A stretch of DNA of 64,000 nt, taken from NCBI GenBank assembly GCA_028583605.1, contig CM053329.1, forward strand, positions 13,426,001 to 13,490,000, in the 5' to 3' direction. Numbering within the stretch: position 1 is the first letter of the stretch; every line of letters starts with the position of its first letter. Origin of the DNA: Dastarcus helophoroides (Eukaryota > Arthropoda > Insecta > Coleoptera > Bothrideridae). Below are positions 17,801 through 42,200 of the stretch, in pieces. The position numbers and the translations under genes are program-made. The notes under the pieces were generated by a model that had not been told where the DNA came from, searched no databases, and saw only the letters and a program-made list of their open reading frames with translations.

Positions 17801-20800
17801 GTATTTTCCAAATTTTCAGTTTTTTAAATTTCGAATCGTTTTAAAAATTTCGCCATTTTTTAAAATTCCTGAAAATTGTCCCTTTTTTTTCAAATTCCCA
17901 AAAATGTCGCCATTTTTTTGAAACTTTTGAAGATTTTTAAACTCCTGACAATTTTATAGTTCACTAATTTTTTTAATTTTATATTCATTTGGAAATTTTG
18001 CCATTCTTTTCAAATTTTTTGATAATGTCAAGTTTGATTTTTCTTGAAAATCCTAACTTTTTGGACATTTTAACTTTTTATGAAAAATTCACATTTTTTA
18101 ACTTAAAATTTCGTTTTTTTTTAATTTTGACTTACAATTTTTGACGTTTTAAAAATGTAAACTTTTCTGAAAATTTGTAACTTTTTCGAAATTTCGATTT
18201 TTTTTAAACTAAACTTTTTTTTGCAAATTTCGGCCCTGGAATTTCGACTCTTCGATAATGTCGGCTGTTTTTTTGGTTTGTCCAAGAATTCATCATTTTT
18301 GCAAACTTTTTTTTTGGAGAAAATTCCGACTTTCTTTGCGATTTTGACTTTATTTTTCAAAATTTAGGTGTCGACTTAAAATTACGATTTTTTTTGTTTA
18401 AAATTTTGGCTTGAAATTTTCGATTTTTGAAATCTAGTTTTTTTGGTAAATTTCTACAATTTTCAAAATTTTCGACTTTTTCATTTTTGCAAATTTCTGA
18501 TTTTTTATTTTGGGAAAACTTCAACTTTCTTTCAGATTTTGGCTTTATTTTTCAAAATGTCGATCATTTTTTTTTTAATTTCATAATTTTTGCAAACCTT
18601 CGTTTTTTTTTGGGGAAAATTTCGACGTTCTTTGAAAGTTTGATCTTTTATTTTTCTGAAAATTTTGCATTTATTGGACGAATTTAAACTTTTTTCAAAG
18701 TGTCAACTTTTGGAAATGTTGCTTTTTATAAAAGATTTGTTCTTTTAACTTAAAATTACATTTTTTTTCGGAAATTTTGACTTACACTTTCGATTTTTTG
18801 AAAGTTTTAAGGTTTTTAATGTTCGACATTTTCCCAAAATTACAACTTTATCCAAATGTTCGATATTTTTGAAAATTCCTACCTTTTCAAAATTTTCGAC
18901 TTTTCATTTCTGCAACCTTTTGAATTTTTTTGTTGGAAAATTTCAACTTTCTTTGAAAGTATGACTTTATTTTTAACATTTCAAATTTTTCTGAAAATTT
19001 TGCAATTTTTGAGCAAATTTGAAGTTTTTAAAAAATATCGACATTTTTCTGGACTTAAAATTTCTGGTTTGTTTTGGAAATTTAAATGCGGAATTTCGTT
19101 CTCTTTTGTAAATTTAATTGTTTTGAAATTTTGAATTTTCCTGAACCCTTCGCCCTTTTTGAAAAGTTCCGCTATTTCAAAATTTCGACTTCTTTAAAAA
19201 AATATTGAAATTTTCGACTTTTTTTTTATCAAAATTTCTTTTTTTTTATTTGGAGTTTTTTTTAATAATTTTACGTTTTCTCGAAGTCTCGACTTTTTTG
19301 TAAATCTGGCTTATTCTGAAAATCTCATTCTTTTATCAACATTTTGGATATTGTCGGAATTTTGATAAAAGTTTTTGACATTTTTTTTTTGCGAATTTTG
19401 ACTTTTTAAAGTTTCGACTTTTTGAAATTTTTAATCTCTTCAAAATTTTTACTTTTTTTTTGGAAAATTGATCTTATTTGAAAATTTCAATTCTTAAAAA
19501 ATTTCGCCTTTGAATTTTTTCAAGATGTTGAATTTTTCTCGGAGAAGTAGTTATTTTGAAAATTATGATTTTATGAATTCGACGTTTTTTGAAGATATTG
19601 ACTTTTTGAAAATTCGATCTTTTTAAAAAGTTCGACTTATTTTTAGAATCGCAACTTTTTAAAAAATCAACTTTTTCGAAATTGATGGCTTTTTTCTTAA
19701 AATCTTACTTAAATTGGAAAATGTTCACTTCCTTGACATTCGAATTTGTAATGGAAAGTTGAAAAAATAGAAATGTCCTGTTTAAACTCGAAATATCGAG
19801 AGAGACGGGAGAACTCTCAAAACTTAAATGATTTTGTTTTATTAATCTCAACTATTTTTTTTATTGTCCATTCTTTTATTTATTTATTTTTTGTTGCTAA
19901 AAACTTGAAGTTTAAATTTGAAATCTTTAATTTTTTCTTAAAATTGTAGTTCTTAGCTCGAATTATCAACTTCAAAACTTAAAAATATTTAGAAAATTCC
20001 GAAATTTGAAAGAAGTTATTGAACTTTTCGGCGTTTTCATTTGTTTTACTTTTTTCTCGAAATCTGAATTTCAATTTTTTATGTTCAGCTCTATTCTCGA
20101 AATTTTGGGTACAAAGTTAAAATTTTATGGTTGAAGTCGAAAAGTCACAAGAAAAGGCAAAATTTTGAGAAACATTTATAATTTCTAAAAGTTGTCAATA
20201 TTTTTAGAGCCGCAAAGATCTCGTGAGAAAGTTTCTTTCGAAAAAACTCGAAATTAAAAAAAAATCAAATTAAACTGTTTGGAATTTTTTTTGAATTTCA
20301 GCCTGAAAGGTCTCTTAGACGTTGAATTCAAATTTTCAGTTTTTTTCTTCTGAAATTTTGAATATAAAGTCCACATTTTATGAACGAATTAGAAATTTCA
20401 AGGTTAAAGCCGCCGTGAAAAAAAAATAAAAAAATGAAATTTTGAGAAAGTCAAAATTTTTAGATTATAATCAAAATTTTATAAATGTAATTAGACATTT
20501 TTTTTGTTTCCAGATATTTGAAGTTAAAGTTTTAAATTTCAATTTTTTTTTAAATCGACTTGTAAGGTCAGTGTTTAATAAAAACACAAAATTTTGTTAT
20601 TACATTTGAACTTTTGAGATTAAAGTTGAATGAGAAAAAAGTTTAAATCCAGAAAAATTTTAAATTTCGGAAAAGAGGGACTAGGGAAATGTGCCTTATT
20701 TTATAGTTTGCTCACGGTCGCCCTGTTATATTTAAACTCAGGAAAGTCAAACTGAAAGTATGTACAAATATATATAGCAAATAGAACCTATATTAAATAT

Positions 20801-23291
20801 ACTTATATACATTAATACCTAATGCGTATAATGTTCATAAAAAAGAATGATAACATACATTTTCCTCGGTGCAGTCAAAGGTTCACTAACTGGCAACGTT
20901 GGCACGACGTCCTAACTTTAGCCGTTCTTCCCAAGTTGTTGGAATTTATGAAAAAAGAAATGCGGCGGTATGGTTAGAAGTGAAATTAAATTTGTCAAGG
21001 GAGAAAATCGAAAGTTAAAACTTTTTACTGATTTTGTTTCCGATGGGCCTTATTCTAGAGGAGTTAAATTTGTACGAATAGAGGAGTTAAATTCTATTAG
21101 CCTCCATTTTATTGAAATTGGGAATTGTGTGAAAATTCAGATAAATTAGATTTCGAGAGAATATTAAAACGTGTCTTGCTCTTTGCCCTTTAATTGTTGT
21201 CAATGAGTTTTATCAATTAAGCATGTCTTTCGAAATGATAAACCATATCCCCTGCAACTCCTCTACGCTGCTATGAGTTATCTCTGAGTTTTGTACCTAT
21301 TGTTGGCGCCCTCAGCCTTACCTCGAACTTTATTTTCCAGTTGGATTATAGTGTGGACAAGAAGAAGTTAAAAGAGGTCTTTAGGTTGGCCGGTAAAGTT
21401 CAAAAGGTCGATTTGCACACCGACAAGGACGGTCGCAGCCGTGGTTTCGCTGTCGTCGAATACGACCACCCCGTCGAAGCTGTCCAGGCCATTTCGATGT
21501 TCAACAACCAATTTTTGTACGAAAGAGCTATGATCGTTCGAATGGATCGCGTCAACGATGTCACTAAATTACCCGAAGGTTTGAAAGGTATCGGAATGGG
21601 GTTAGGTTCCAACGGCGAGCCTCTCAAAGACGTCGCTAGAAATCTACCATCGGCCAATCCTCCGATGGCTTCGGGCGGTGCTGGTATTTTGGGCGCCGTT
21701 CCCAATCAAGCGTTGCAAGTGGCTAGCGCCCTCAGCAGCTTGAATGCCGCCGGCCCTTTCGGTGGTTTGAATTCGGGAAATAATGTCCTCCAGACCGCTA
21801 ACCTCGCCAGCAATTTGATGTCTAACTTGGGCGGGGCAGATTTGTCATTGGCTAACAGTCTCGTGTCCAATCCGTTGCAGAACCTCCAGACTCAAAATCA
21901 GTTTCAAAATTTGAATTCGAATAATATGTCTTCGTTGGCGTCGACTGGGAATAACAGCTCTCAATTTAATAGGTCAGATGGGTATGGTACAAATAACCAG
22001 AATTTTGGGAATTCCAGGGCTTTCTCTTCTAACACGTTCGACTCAAAACCGGACGGTTTTAATTTGAATTCGAATCAGTTGATGAGAAATGCTGCTCCCG
22101 CACCCAAAAGTACCGGGTTTTCGAGGAAAATCATTGTGTCCAACGTAAGTCATTGATTGTATTCTGTTATTGTTTTATCATTGTTGTCGAAAAATTGTAG
22201 TTACCTCCATCGGCGAGTTACAAAATGTTACACGATAAGTTCAGTGAATTTGGGGAAGTTCAGCATTTCGAGGAAAAAAGCACCGGTACCATGCTCGTTC
22301 TCTACGGCTCCGAATGGCAGGCTGAAAGAGCGATTAGTATCCTTTTCTTCTCTTTAGTAGCATTTAAAAGTTGGTTCCAATTGTATATTGATTGTATGTG
22401 GGGGCGAGGTACTTTGGGTTAAGAGATTCTAGCTTTTATTAACGTTAAAGTTGGTCATTTTGCACCTTTGGTACTTTGTGGAAAGTTTTGATCTATTAAC
22501 TTGGCGCTATGTCACTGTCGTTGGAGATCGCCTTCCGATTTTGGCAAGTTCATTCCCAGAAATTTACTGACCGCGCTGTTATGCCTATTTGCTGGTGTTT
22601 TTGATTTCTTCACAATTTTGCTAACAAATCCTTGTACATTAAATATATAATTGGAACAGATCAGTGGCGTTGATAGTTTTTACTGTGGGGGCTTATTTAA
22701 TTCCATTCGATCTATTTCGAACAAAAAGTTTTTCCATTTAGTGAATTGCTGTCATAACTTGTTCGCCGTATGTAACTTATTTTATCGGTACACGCCTTAA
22801 TTTTGACGTTATGTTAAGGTTAACTGTTAATTTGGCATCAATTATGGAACATACATGGAAAAGTACCAAAAACTCACAGCAACACAAGATGGGAACACTT
22901 TTTTCACACTTGTTATATTTTTCCGGATAATAGTCACTTGTGCAAAAACTAATTTCAGTTTTCGTTGTTTTTTTTTTTTTGAACCCTGAACACTTAATTA
23001 CTTCTGTTGAGATACCCTTACTAGGATACATTACCAAAACAACCAAAGGGGTTGAAAATTAAAAAAATATACATACTTCTACATTTCCCGAATTCCTATA
23101 ATTTTCAGTCTTCACTATCTACGCCACTTAAACAGCTTGTTACCTAGTCATAAAAATTTCTTGCATACATGGTGCAGGTCCTTTGTTTTTGTCTACTGTA
23201 AGTGCTGTTGTTTTCCTTAACAGATTTTTCAGAAAATCTGGACAGAGCTCGAATTGACGGAAGAACAATCGATGCAAGGTTCTTTTTTTAA
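14281..23291 (+). CDS. rump: hnRNP M-type RNA-binding protein, rumpelstiltskin orthologue
   Basis: In Drosophila, Rump is a nuclear RNA-binding protein that helps localise mRNAs such as nanos; vertebrate hnRNP M regulates splicing. Joined exons 14281-14859, 21341-22144, 22201-22336 and 23224-23291 encode 528 residues and a stop. The N terminus is an Arg/Asp/Ser-rich tail. RRM1 spans about residues 44-120 (RNP2 VFVSNI, RNP1 SRGCGVVEF). A Gly/Arg-rich linker with RDRGDRF and a Gly run follows. RRM2 is at about 188-262 (RVFVAS...SRGFAVVEY). Then comes a long Asn/Leu/Ser/Gly-rich low-complexity region, and a C-terminal RRM3 at about 456-528 (KIIVSNLPPSASYKMLHDKF to RARIDGRTIDARFFF) whose RNP1 is weakly conserved. 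The three-RRM order and the LDYSV..KKLKEVF segment identify the family. The first coding intron is 6.5 kb and repeat-filled. Confidence 0.93.
14860..16180. other. First part of rump intron 1, no features recognised
   Basis: This is AT-rich unique-looking intron sequence. I see no coding frame, RNA gene or tandem repeat. Confidence 0.6.
16181..16240 (+). repeat. Inverted repeat, left copy, flanking the rump intron array
   Basis: This copy contains TTAGGACGTC, 10 bases, then TGCCAGTT. The complement of 20879-20937 has the same two exact words at the same spacing, with further matches on both sides. Identity over about 60 bases is roughly 75-80 percent by eye. Confidence 0.6.
16440..20660. repeat. 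AAATTTCGACTTTTTTC array in rump intron 1
   Basis: From 16440 to about 19720 the plus strand is almost entirely variants of AAAATTTCGACTTTTTTC with TTTCAAAATTTCGACTT-like units. From there to 20660 the match is weaker and of mixed orientation. No coding frame is credible; long frames here are Phe/Ser/Leu-rich translations of the repeat. Confidence 0.8.
20879..20937 (-). repeat. Inverted repeat, right copy, flanking the rump intron array
   Basis: The complement matches 16181-16240, including TTAGGACGTC and TGCCAGTT at equal spacing. The pair brackets about 4.6 kb that contains the whole intronic array. Confidence 0.6.
21341..22144 (+). CDS. rump: rump coding exon 2 (RRM2 and low-complexity linker)
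   Basis: This exon has 268 codons in phase 0. It runs from acceptor TTATTTTCCAG to donor GTAAGT, from LDYSVDKKKLKEVFRLAGK to RKIIVSN. It completes RRM2 and carries the Asn/Ser/Leu-rich linker. Confidence 0.95.
22201..22336 (+). CDS. rump: rump coding exon 3 (RRM3, first part)
   Basis: After a 56-bp intron this exon reads LPPSASYKMLHDKFSEFGEV to SEWQAERAI plus one base. The inferred donor is GTATCC, which is weak at position +5. The frame and phase match the terminal exon at 23224. Reading on past this donor gives only Phe/Ser-rich intron translation. Confidence 0.8.
22337..23223. other. rump intron 3, no internal features recognised
   Basis: This is an intron of 887 bases between the two halves of RRM3. 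It is AT-rich and apparently unique, and ends in the good acceptor TTTTCCTTAACAG. Confidence 0.65.
23224..23291 (+). CDS. rump: rump terminal coding exon (end of RRM3)
   Basis: This exon has two bases finishing an Asn codon, then FSENLDRARIDGRTIDARFF and F, and TAA at 23289-23291. RARIDGRTID-x-RF is the typical end of the last RRM in hnRNP M/Rump proteins. It is too short to be found as an open frame on its own. Confidence 0.85.
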
Positions 23292-23502
23292 GGTTTCTGT
23301 GGTGTTTTATCAATATGTCAGTGGTTGCATATTGTAGTGTATGGTAAATCGCGTATAGGTTCAATTGTCTTTTTTTTAAACTATTTTACCTGACTTCCTT
23401 AGGGTCGACTTTTGCATTGTATTTATTTCATTATGACTGTTGGGCTCTTAATTAAAATTAAACTTAAATTAATAATTTTTTTTTAAAAACTGAATCATAT
23501 TT

Positions 23503-23780
23503 TAGTATTAATAAATGTTTGTAGTAAATAAATTGTTTTTATTCCCATTTCTCCAACACTAGACCTTGAAATCGTTGAGAGGTTTTTAGAATTTATCGTA
23601 ATGGTATAAATTATATTTTAATTTGAAATAAAAATCTGTAAATAATAGACTGTTTTATTTTCCCATTTCCTCAAAAATTGGTAACTTGAAGCTCAGCAAC
23701 TTGGTGTTGAAGCATATTTTGAATTTAAATAAATGTTTGTAGTAAATACATCGTTTTATTTTCCTTAAAACATTGGATAG
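23503..23780 (+). repeat. Short direct repeats in the rump 3' region
   Basis: AAATAAATGTTTGTAGTAAAT-like sequence and CGTTTTATT/CCCATTTC words occur near 23510, 23630 and 23730, suggesting two or three diverged units of about 110 bases. Confidence 0.5.
23510..23532 (+). terminator. Candidate rump polyadenylation signals
   Basis: AATAAA occurs at 23510 and again at 23527, about 220 bases after the stop codon. Another lies about 100 bases further on. Which one is used cannot be told from sequence alone. Confidence 0.4.
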
Positions 23781-23999
23781 TGTTCAGCACAATGGGTATA
23801 TGATTGTGTGCCATCTACCGAATTTCGATGTTTGATCTTTAGACAAGAGAGAGTTTTAAGTTTTTTTTTACTTAATCAGGTCGGAGGAAATTCATGGAGC
23901 AGTTATTATTAAACATTTATTATTTGTCAATTTAAAAAAGTCCGTTATCTTTTTCCGAAAAAGTTTGAATATCCCATTTATACTTAAAAAAGGCAGTTT

Positions 24000-25251
24000 C
24001 CTTGACTTTCAATTTTTTTTTTTAATTCTGCTTACTCGAACTTATCTGAATTGTACTTTCTCAAAGTTTCGTCTTATTTCAAAATTCGTCATTTTTAAAA
24101 ATTCTATCCATTTTTTTTAATTTGTTTGAGGTTTCGACTTCGTGGTCAGATACTGATTTTCTCTGGTAAATTAAAACTTCTCAAGTTTCAACTTTATTAT
24201 CAATATTTTGGACTCTACCTGAAAAGCCTAGTTTCAAAATTTGTCGTTCTCTTTCAAAATTCAGTAATTTTCCAAAGTTTACTTTTTTTCCTAAAACGTA
24301 CATTTTTTTATTGGCTTTATGGAATTTTAGACTGAATTTTCTCAAAGATCCAATTTTTTTCCAAGTTTTCTTTTTTCGAAATCTTGAAAATTATATTATT
24401 TTTTTAGAATTAAATTTCCATTGAAAAATTAAAGAGTTTTTGGTAAATTTTAATTCTTTTTAAAAATTGATTATACAAATTTTGTCCCTTGAAACCAAGA
24501 AAGATCTAAATACACAATAGTTGCTCTAACGTTTCGATAGCCAAGCTGTCATCTTCAGAGAGATACTATTAATCTTTGTTTCATGGGACAAAATTTGTCA
24601 ATTTTTGAAGATAACCAAGGACCAGTTTGTTCCACCATTAATTTTCGACCTTTCCCTTGAGATTTCAACTATTTTTAATTTCGCAATATTTCTCAAAAAT
24701 TCTGCTTGTCCTCTAAATGTCGACTTTCCTTTTGAATTCCATTTTTTTTAAATCTCAACTTTCATCTGGATCTCAAAGTAAAAAGTAAAAAAAAATCGAC
24801 TTGTGTTTCAAAATTCGGTTTTTGAAAATTTCGAGTGTTTTTTCAAAAATTTGTGTTTAAATTTGATTTTATTAAATATTGACTTTCTACACCCATTTTT
24901 TCAAAAATGTTAACTGCACTCTGGAAATTCTTAAATTTGAAATTTCCATTGTTTTCGAAATTACGACTTAATTAGGCTTTTTTTTTGTAAAAATTTGAAT
25001 TACATTGGGAAGTTTCTTTTTTCAAAATTATTCTTGTTGATATATTTCAATGTTATTGTAAAAAATTGATTTTATTATCAAAATTCGATTTTTTAACCTA
25101 AATTTGAAGAATTAGGCCTCTGAACTTCTAAATTATTTCTCGAAATGTCGAATATATTTTTTTCAAAATAGCCCTAAGTTTTGCATATCTCAAAATCCTT
25201 CTTTTTCTAAAAATTTCGACTTTGGAAATTCAGATTTTTTTAAAAATTTTG
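24000..25251. repeat. Degenerate T-rich AAATTTCGAC-type sequence
   Basis: This is AT-rich repeat with TTTCGACTT and TTTCAAAATT words. It contains a foldback family 1 copy at 24466-24638. I see no gene. Confidence 0.65.
24466..24638 (+). mobile_element. Foldback family 1 copy
   Basis: This copy contains GAAACCAAGAAAGAT, TCGATAGCCAAGCTGTCATC and TTCAGAGAGATACT. It ends AACCAAGGACCAGTTTGTTC then CACCA. Much of the right hairpin arm has been lost. Confidence 0.8.
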
Positions 25252-26503
25252 TTTCTCAAAATTTGTCATCTTATAATTTCTACTTTTATTTTAAAAATTG
25301 AAACACAGAACTTGTCCCCTGAAACCAAGAAAGATTAAAAAACACAACAAAGGTTGCTCTAACGCGTTTCGATAGCCAAGCTGTCATCTTCAGAGAGAAA
25401 CTACTAACTTCTCTCTGAAGATGACAGCTTGGCTATCGAAACGCGTTAGAGCTACCTTTGTTGTGTTTTTTAATCTTTCTTGGTTTCAGGGGACAAGTTC
25501 TGTGTTTCAATTTTTGAAGATAACCAAGGACCAGTCCGTTCCATCAAATTTTTATTTTAAAATTCAATCATTTGCTATAGTAAATTCATTATTCAACTAT
25601 TTCTTTCGAAACTACGATTTTTTTTTTGAAAATTTCATAGCAATTTTGACTTTTGTCTTGAAATTTCGACTTTGTTCTCAAAAATCGTCCCTTTTTTTAA
25701 GTGATGAAGTTTTTTTGAAATTGCGACTATTTCTCGAATTTTCGATGTTTTTTTCAACACTTAAAAAACATTTAAATTTTTTCAAAACTGCTTTTTTTCT
25801 AACAAATTTAATTTTTTTTAAACAAAATATATGAATATATCTACTTATTTAACTTGTTTTTTTAAATTTATTTTTTTTAATTCGTTTTTTAAATGTAAAC
25901 ATAATTCCTGAAAATTTGACAGTTTGTGCCCAATATTCGATTTTTTTTTTGGGAAATTACCTTTTTTAAATTGTAACTTTCTTTAGGTCTTTTTTTTAAT
26001 TGTATAATATTTATTAAAGGTTATGCTTTTTCCGTAAACATCGACTTTCAGAAAATTTCCATCTATTTCTCAAAATAGTTTTTTTAAAATTTTAAACGAC
26101 TCCATTTTTAAAACAGCTTTTTTTTTGAAATGTTCTCTGAAATTTTAGTTTTTCTCGAGATTATACGGTGATAGGGCAAGAAAAAAATCTACCAAATGTA
26201 ATAAAAAGTCTACCAATTTTTGATACTAAACAAATTGATCTACTAAAGCTTTCATCAGACGCCAAACTTCTACTAAGTCTAGTAGCAATTTTACTAATCT
26301 GGCAATAGGATTTTGCTTTCGAAAGTACCACTAGCGCCATCTGTTATAGTATAAAGGGTACTGTCTTATTTCCGCTTTTGACCACCAGATGGCCTGAAAG
26401 GTAATGAGTGATTCTGGCCCTCTGAATTTACTCGAACAGTCAGTATGGCCATAAGTTTGGAGACCCCTGATTTAGAACAGTAAAACAAAAAAATCCTCTC
26501 TAG
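25252..26503 (+). repeat. Tandem duplication, copy A (interrupted by a foldback element)
   Basis: Without the insertion at 25297-25549, this segment aligns along about 986 bases with 26504-27490. Both start TTTCTCAAAATT, pass through AATTCAATCATTTGCTATAG and GACCACCAGATGGCC, and end GGAGACCCCTGATTT then an ATCCT tail. Confidence 0.85.
25297..25549 (+). mobile_element. Foldback family 1 copy with near-perfect hairpin
   Basis: Arms 25298-25399 and 25409-25510 (102 bases each) are complementary with one mismatch around a 9-base spacer. A non-palindromic tail ends GGACCAGTCCGTTCCATC. The element is flanked by a 13-base direct repeat, TTTTATTTTAAAA, at 25284 and 25550. The duplicate locus at 26.5 kb shows the same site empty. 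There is no credible coding content. Confidence 0.9.
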
Positions 26504-27490
26504 TTTCTCAAAATTCGTCATCTTATAATTTCTACTTTTATTTTAAAATTCAATCATTTGCTATAGTAAATTCATTATTCAACTATTTCTTTCGAAACTA
26601 CGAATTTTTTTTGAAAATTTCATAGCAATTTTGACTTGTCTTGAAATTTCTACTTTGTTCTCAAAAACCGTCCCTTTTTTTAAGCAATTCAGTTTTTTTG
26701 AAATTACGATTATTTCTCGAATTTTCGACGTTTTCTCAACACTTACAAAGCATTTCAATTTTTTGAAAACTGCTTTTTTTCTAAAAATTTTAATTTTTTT
26801 TAAACAAAATTTTCCTGAATATATACTTATTTAACTCGTTTTTTTATTTTAATTTTTTTTTAATTCGTTTTTTAAATGTAATTCCTGAAAATTTTACGGG
26901 TTTGTGCTCAATATTCGATTTTCTTTCTAGAAATTACGACCTTTTTTAAATTGTAACTTTCTTTAGGTCTTTTTTTTAATTGTACAATATTTATTAAAGG
27001 TTATGCTTTTTCCGAAAACATCGACTTTCAGGAAATTTCCATCTATTTCTCGAAATACAGTTTTTTAAAAATTTTAAACGACTCCATTTTTAGAACTCAG
27101 CTTTTTTTTCATATTTTCTCTAAAATTTTAGTTTTTTTTTGAGATTATACGACGATAGGATAGCAAGAAAAAAATCTACCAAATGTAATAAAAACTACCA
27201 ATTTTTTTTTATTAAACAAATTGATCTATTAAATCTTTCATTACACGCCAAACTTCTACTAAATCTAGTAGTAATTTTACTAAACTGGCAATACCAACTG
27301 TGCTTTCGAAATTACCACTAGCTCTGTTATAGTACAAAGGGTACTACTGTCTTATTTCCGCTTTTGACCACCAGATGGCCTAAAAGTTAATGAGTGATTT
27401 TGTCCCTATGAACTTACTCGAACAGTCAGTATGGCCATAAGTTTGGAGACCCCTGATTTTAGAGCAGTAAAGCAAGAAAAATCCTTTGTA
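26504..27490 (+). repeat. Tandem duplication, copy B
   Basis: This is the second copy of the roughly 986-base unit, without the foldback insertion. Both copies include GGCCATAAGTTTGGAGACCC and an element-like stretch with GCTTTTGACCACCAGATGGC. It has no open frame of note. Confidence 0.85.
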
Positions 27491-28423
27491 GTTGCAGCTC
27501 CAAATTTTAAAAGGATTTCTACAATTCTCAAGCTGCAATGAAACTAGAGTCTTGAACTCCCAAAAAAATATTTAAGTCTTGTAAACGAAGTTGTAACGAA
27601 TATTAAAAGATCTAAAAAATTTCTAAGCGAGTTTTTAAGGAACTTCAATGGGAATTAAAAATTCTTGAGGCATACTGAAGGTAGTTACCTCACGACAGTT
27701 TCAGTCAAAAAGTTTTAACAATTTAACATTTGCAGTTGATGAAATGCAAAATATTACAAAGTTACACGCCTTTGCCACACAATTGACAACCTTTATGTAT
27801 TTAGGTGGCAAGAAACATGCTCTTGACAGGATGCGTCATGAAGCACGAACTTTTCCTATGATTCAATTTTTATTTTTAAAATAGACATTTGGACAGGTAA
27901 TGAAACAAATATGAAATTTATAATTTTTAATAATATAATAAAATTTACTAGATCTATGGTGAAATAAGCACTCATTAAAATCACACTTCTAATTTAAATA
28001 CTAAAATCAGTTTATTTTCATGTAAACATATGTATATAATATAGAATAGATAACATTTCTTGTAAGATGTAATAATATAATAAAAAAACAAACTTGTTCT
28101 ATCTATAATTTACCTAATGCCAATTATTACATTTACTTCAAACAAGAATTTTTCGTTAAGTGAATTTTCATACGTAAATTTTCTATATTTTTCGTTTGAG
28201 AAATCTTTGTACATTTACATTATCAGCTATCAACGACAGTTAATTCTAAACTTTCTACATATCACATATTTTACTATTCGTTTAAAATGCCTTACAAATT
28301 AGCGGAAATTCCGAAATTGTTCGCTGCTAATGGGACCACATTAAAAATTTATTTGGACTCGTCACCATCGGCATCATAACAAGAAACAATCAGTAACACC
28401 ATACCAAAAATTTCGCAACCGAA
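27491..28423. other. AT-rich DNA downstream of the Fem-1-like gene
   Basis: This is unique-looking sequence containing the Fem-1-like 3' UTR near its right end. On the minus strand an AATAAA at 28353-28348 lies about 70 bases past the stop codon and is the best polyadenylation signal candidate. Confidence 0.55.
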
Positions 28424-42085
<13,662 letters not shown>

Positions 42086-42200
42086 CTGAAAAGAACGTCA
42101 CAATTAATCACGGTTTGACAACTCGCGATGTATCTAGGCTTTTTAGACAGTTGTCAAAATTTTTGGCCACACCCTGATAACGAAAGGAACATTCAAAATA

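Noticed and set aside
16771..19134. Several Phe/Ser/Leu-rich open frames in the rump intron
   Set aside because: They are translations of AAATTTCGACTTTTT, with composition fixed by the repeat. The same kind appears in every such array on both strands.
25421..25834. 137-residue forward frame over the foldback element
   Set aside because: It runs from the hairpin arm into T-rich repeat. The same peptide pieces ([16 protein letters not shown]) recur wherever the element does, with no sign of coding constraint.
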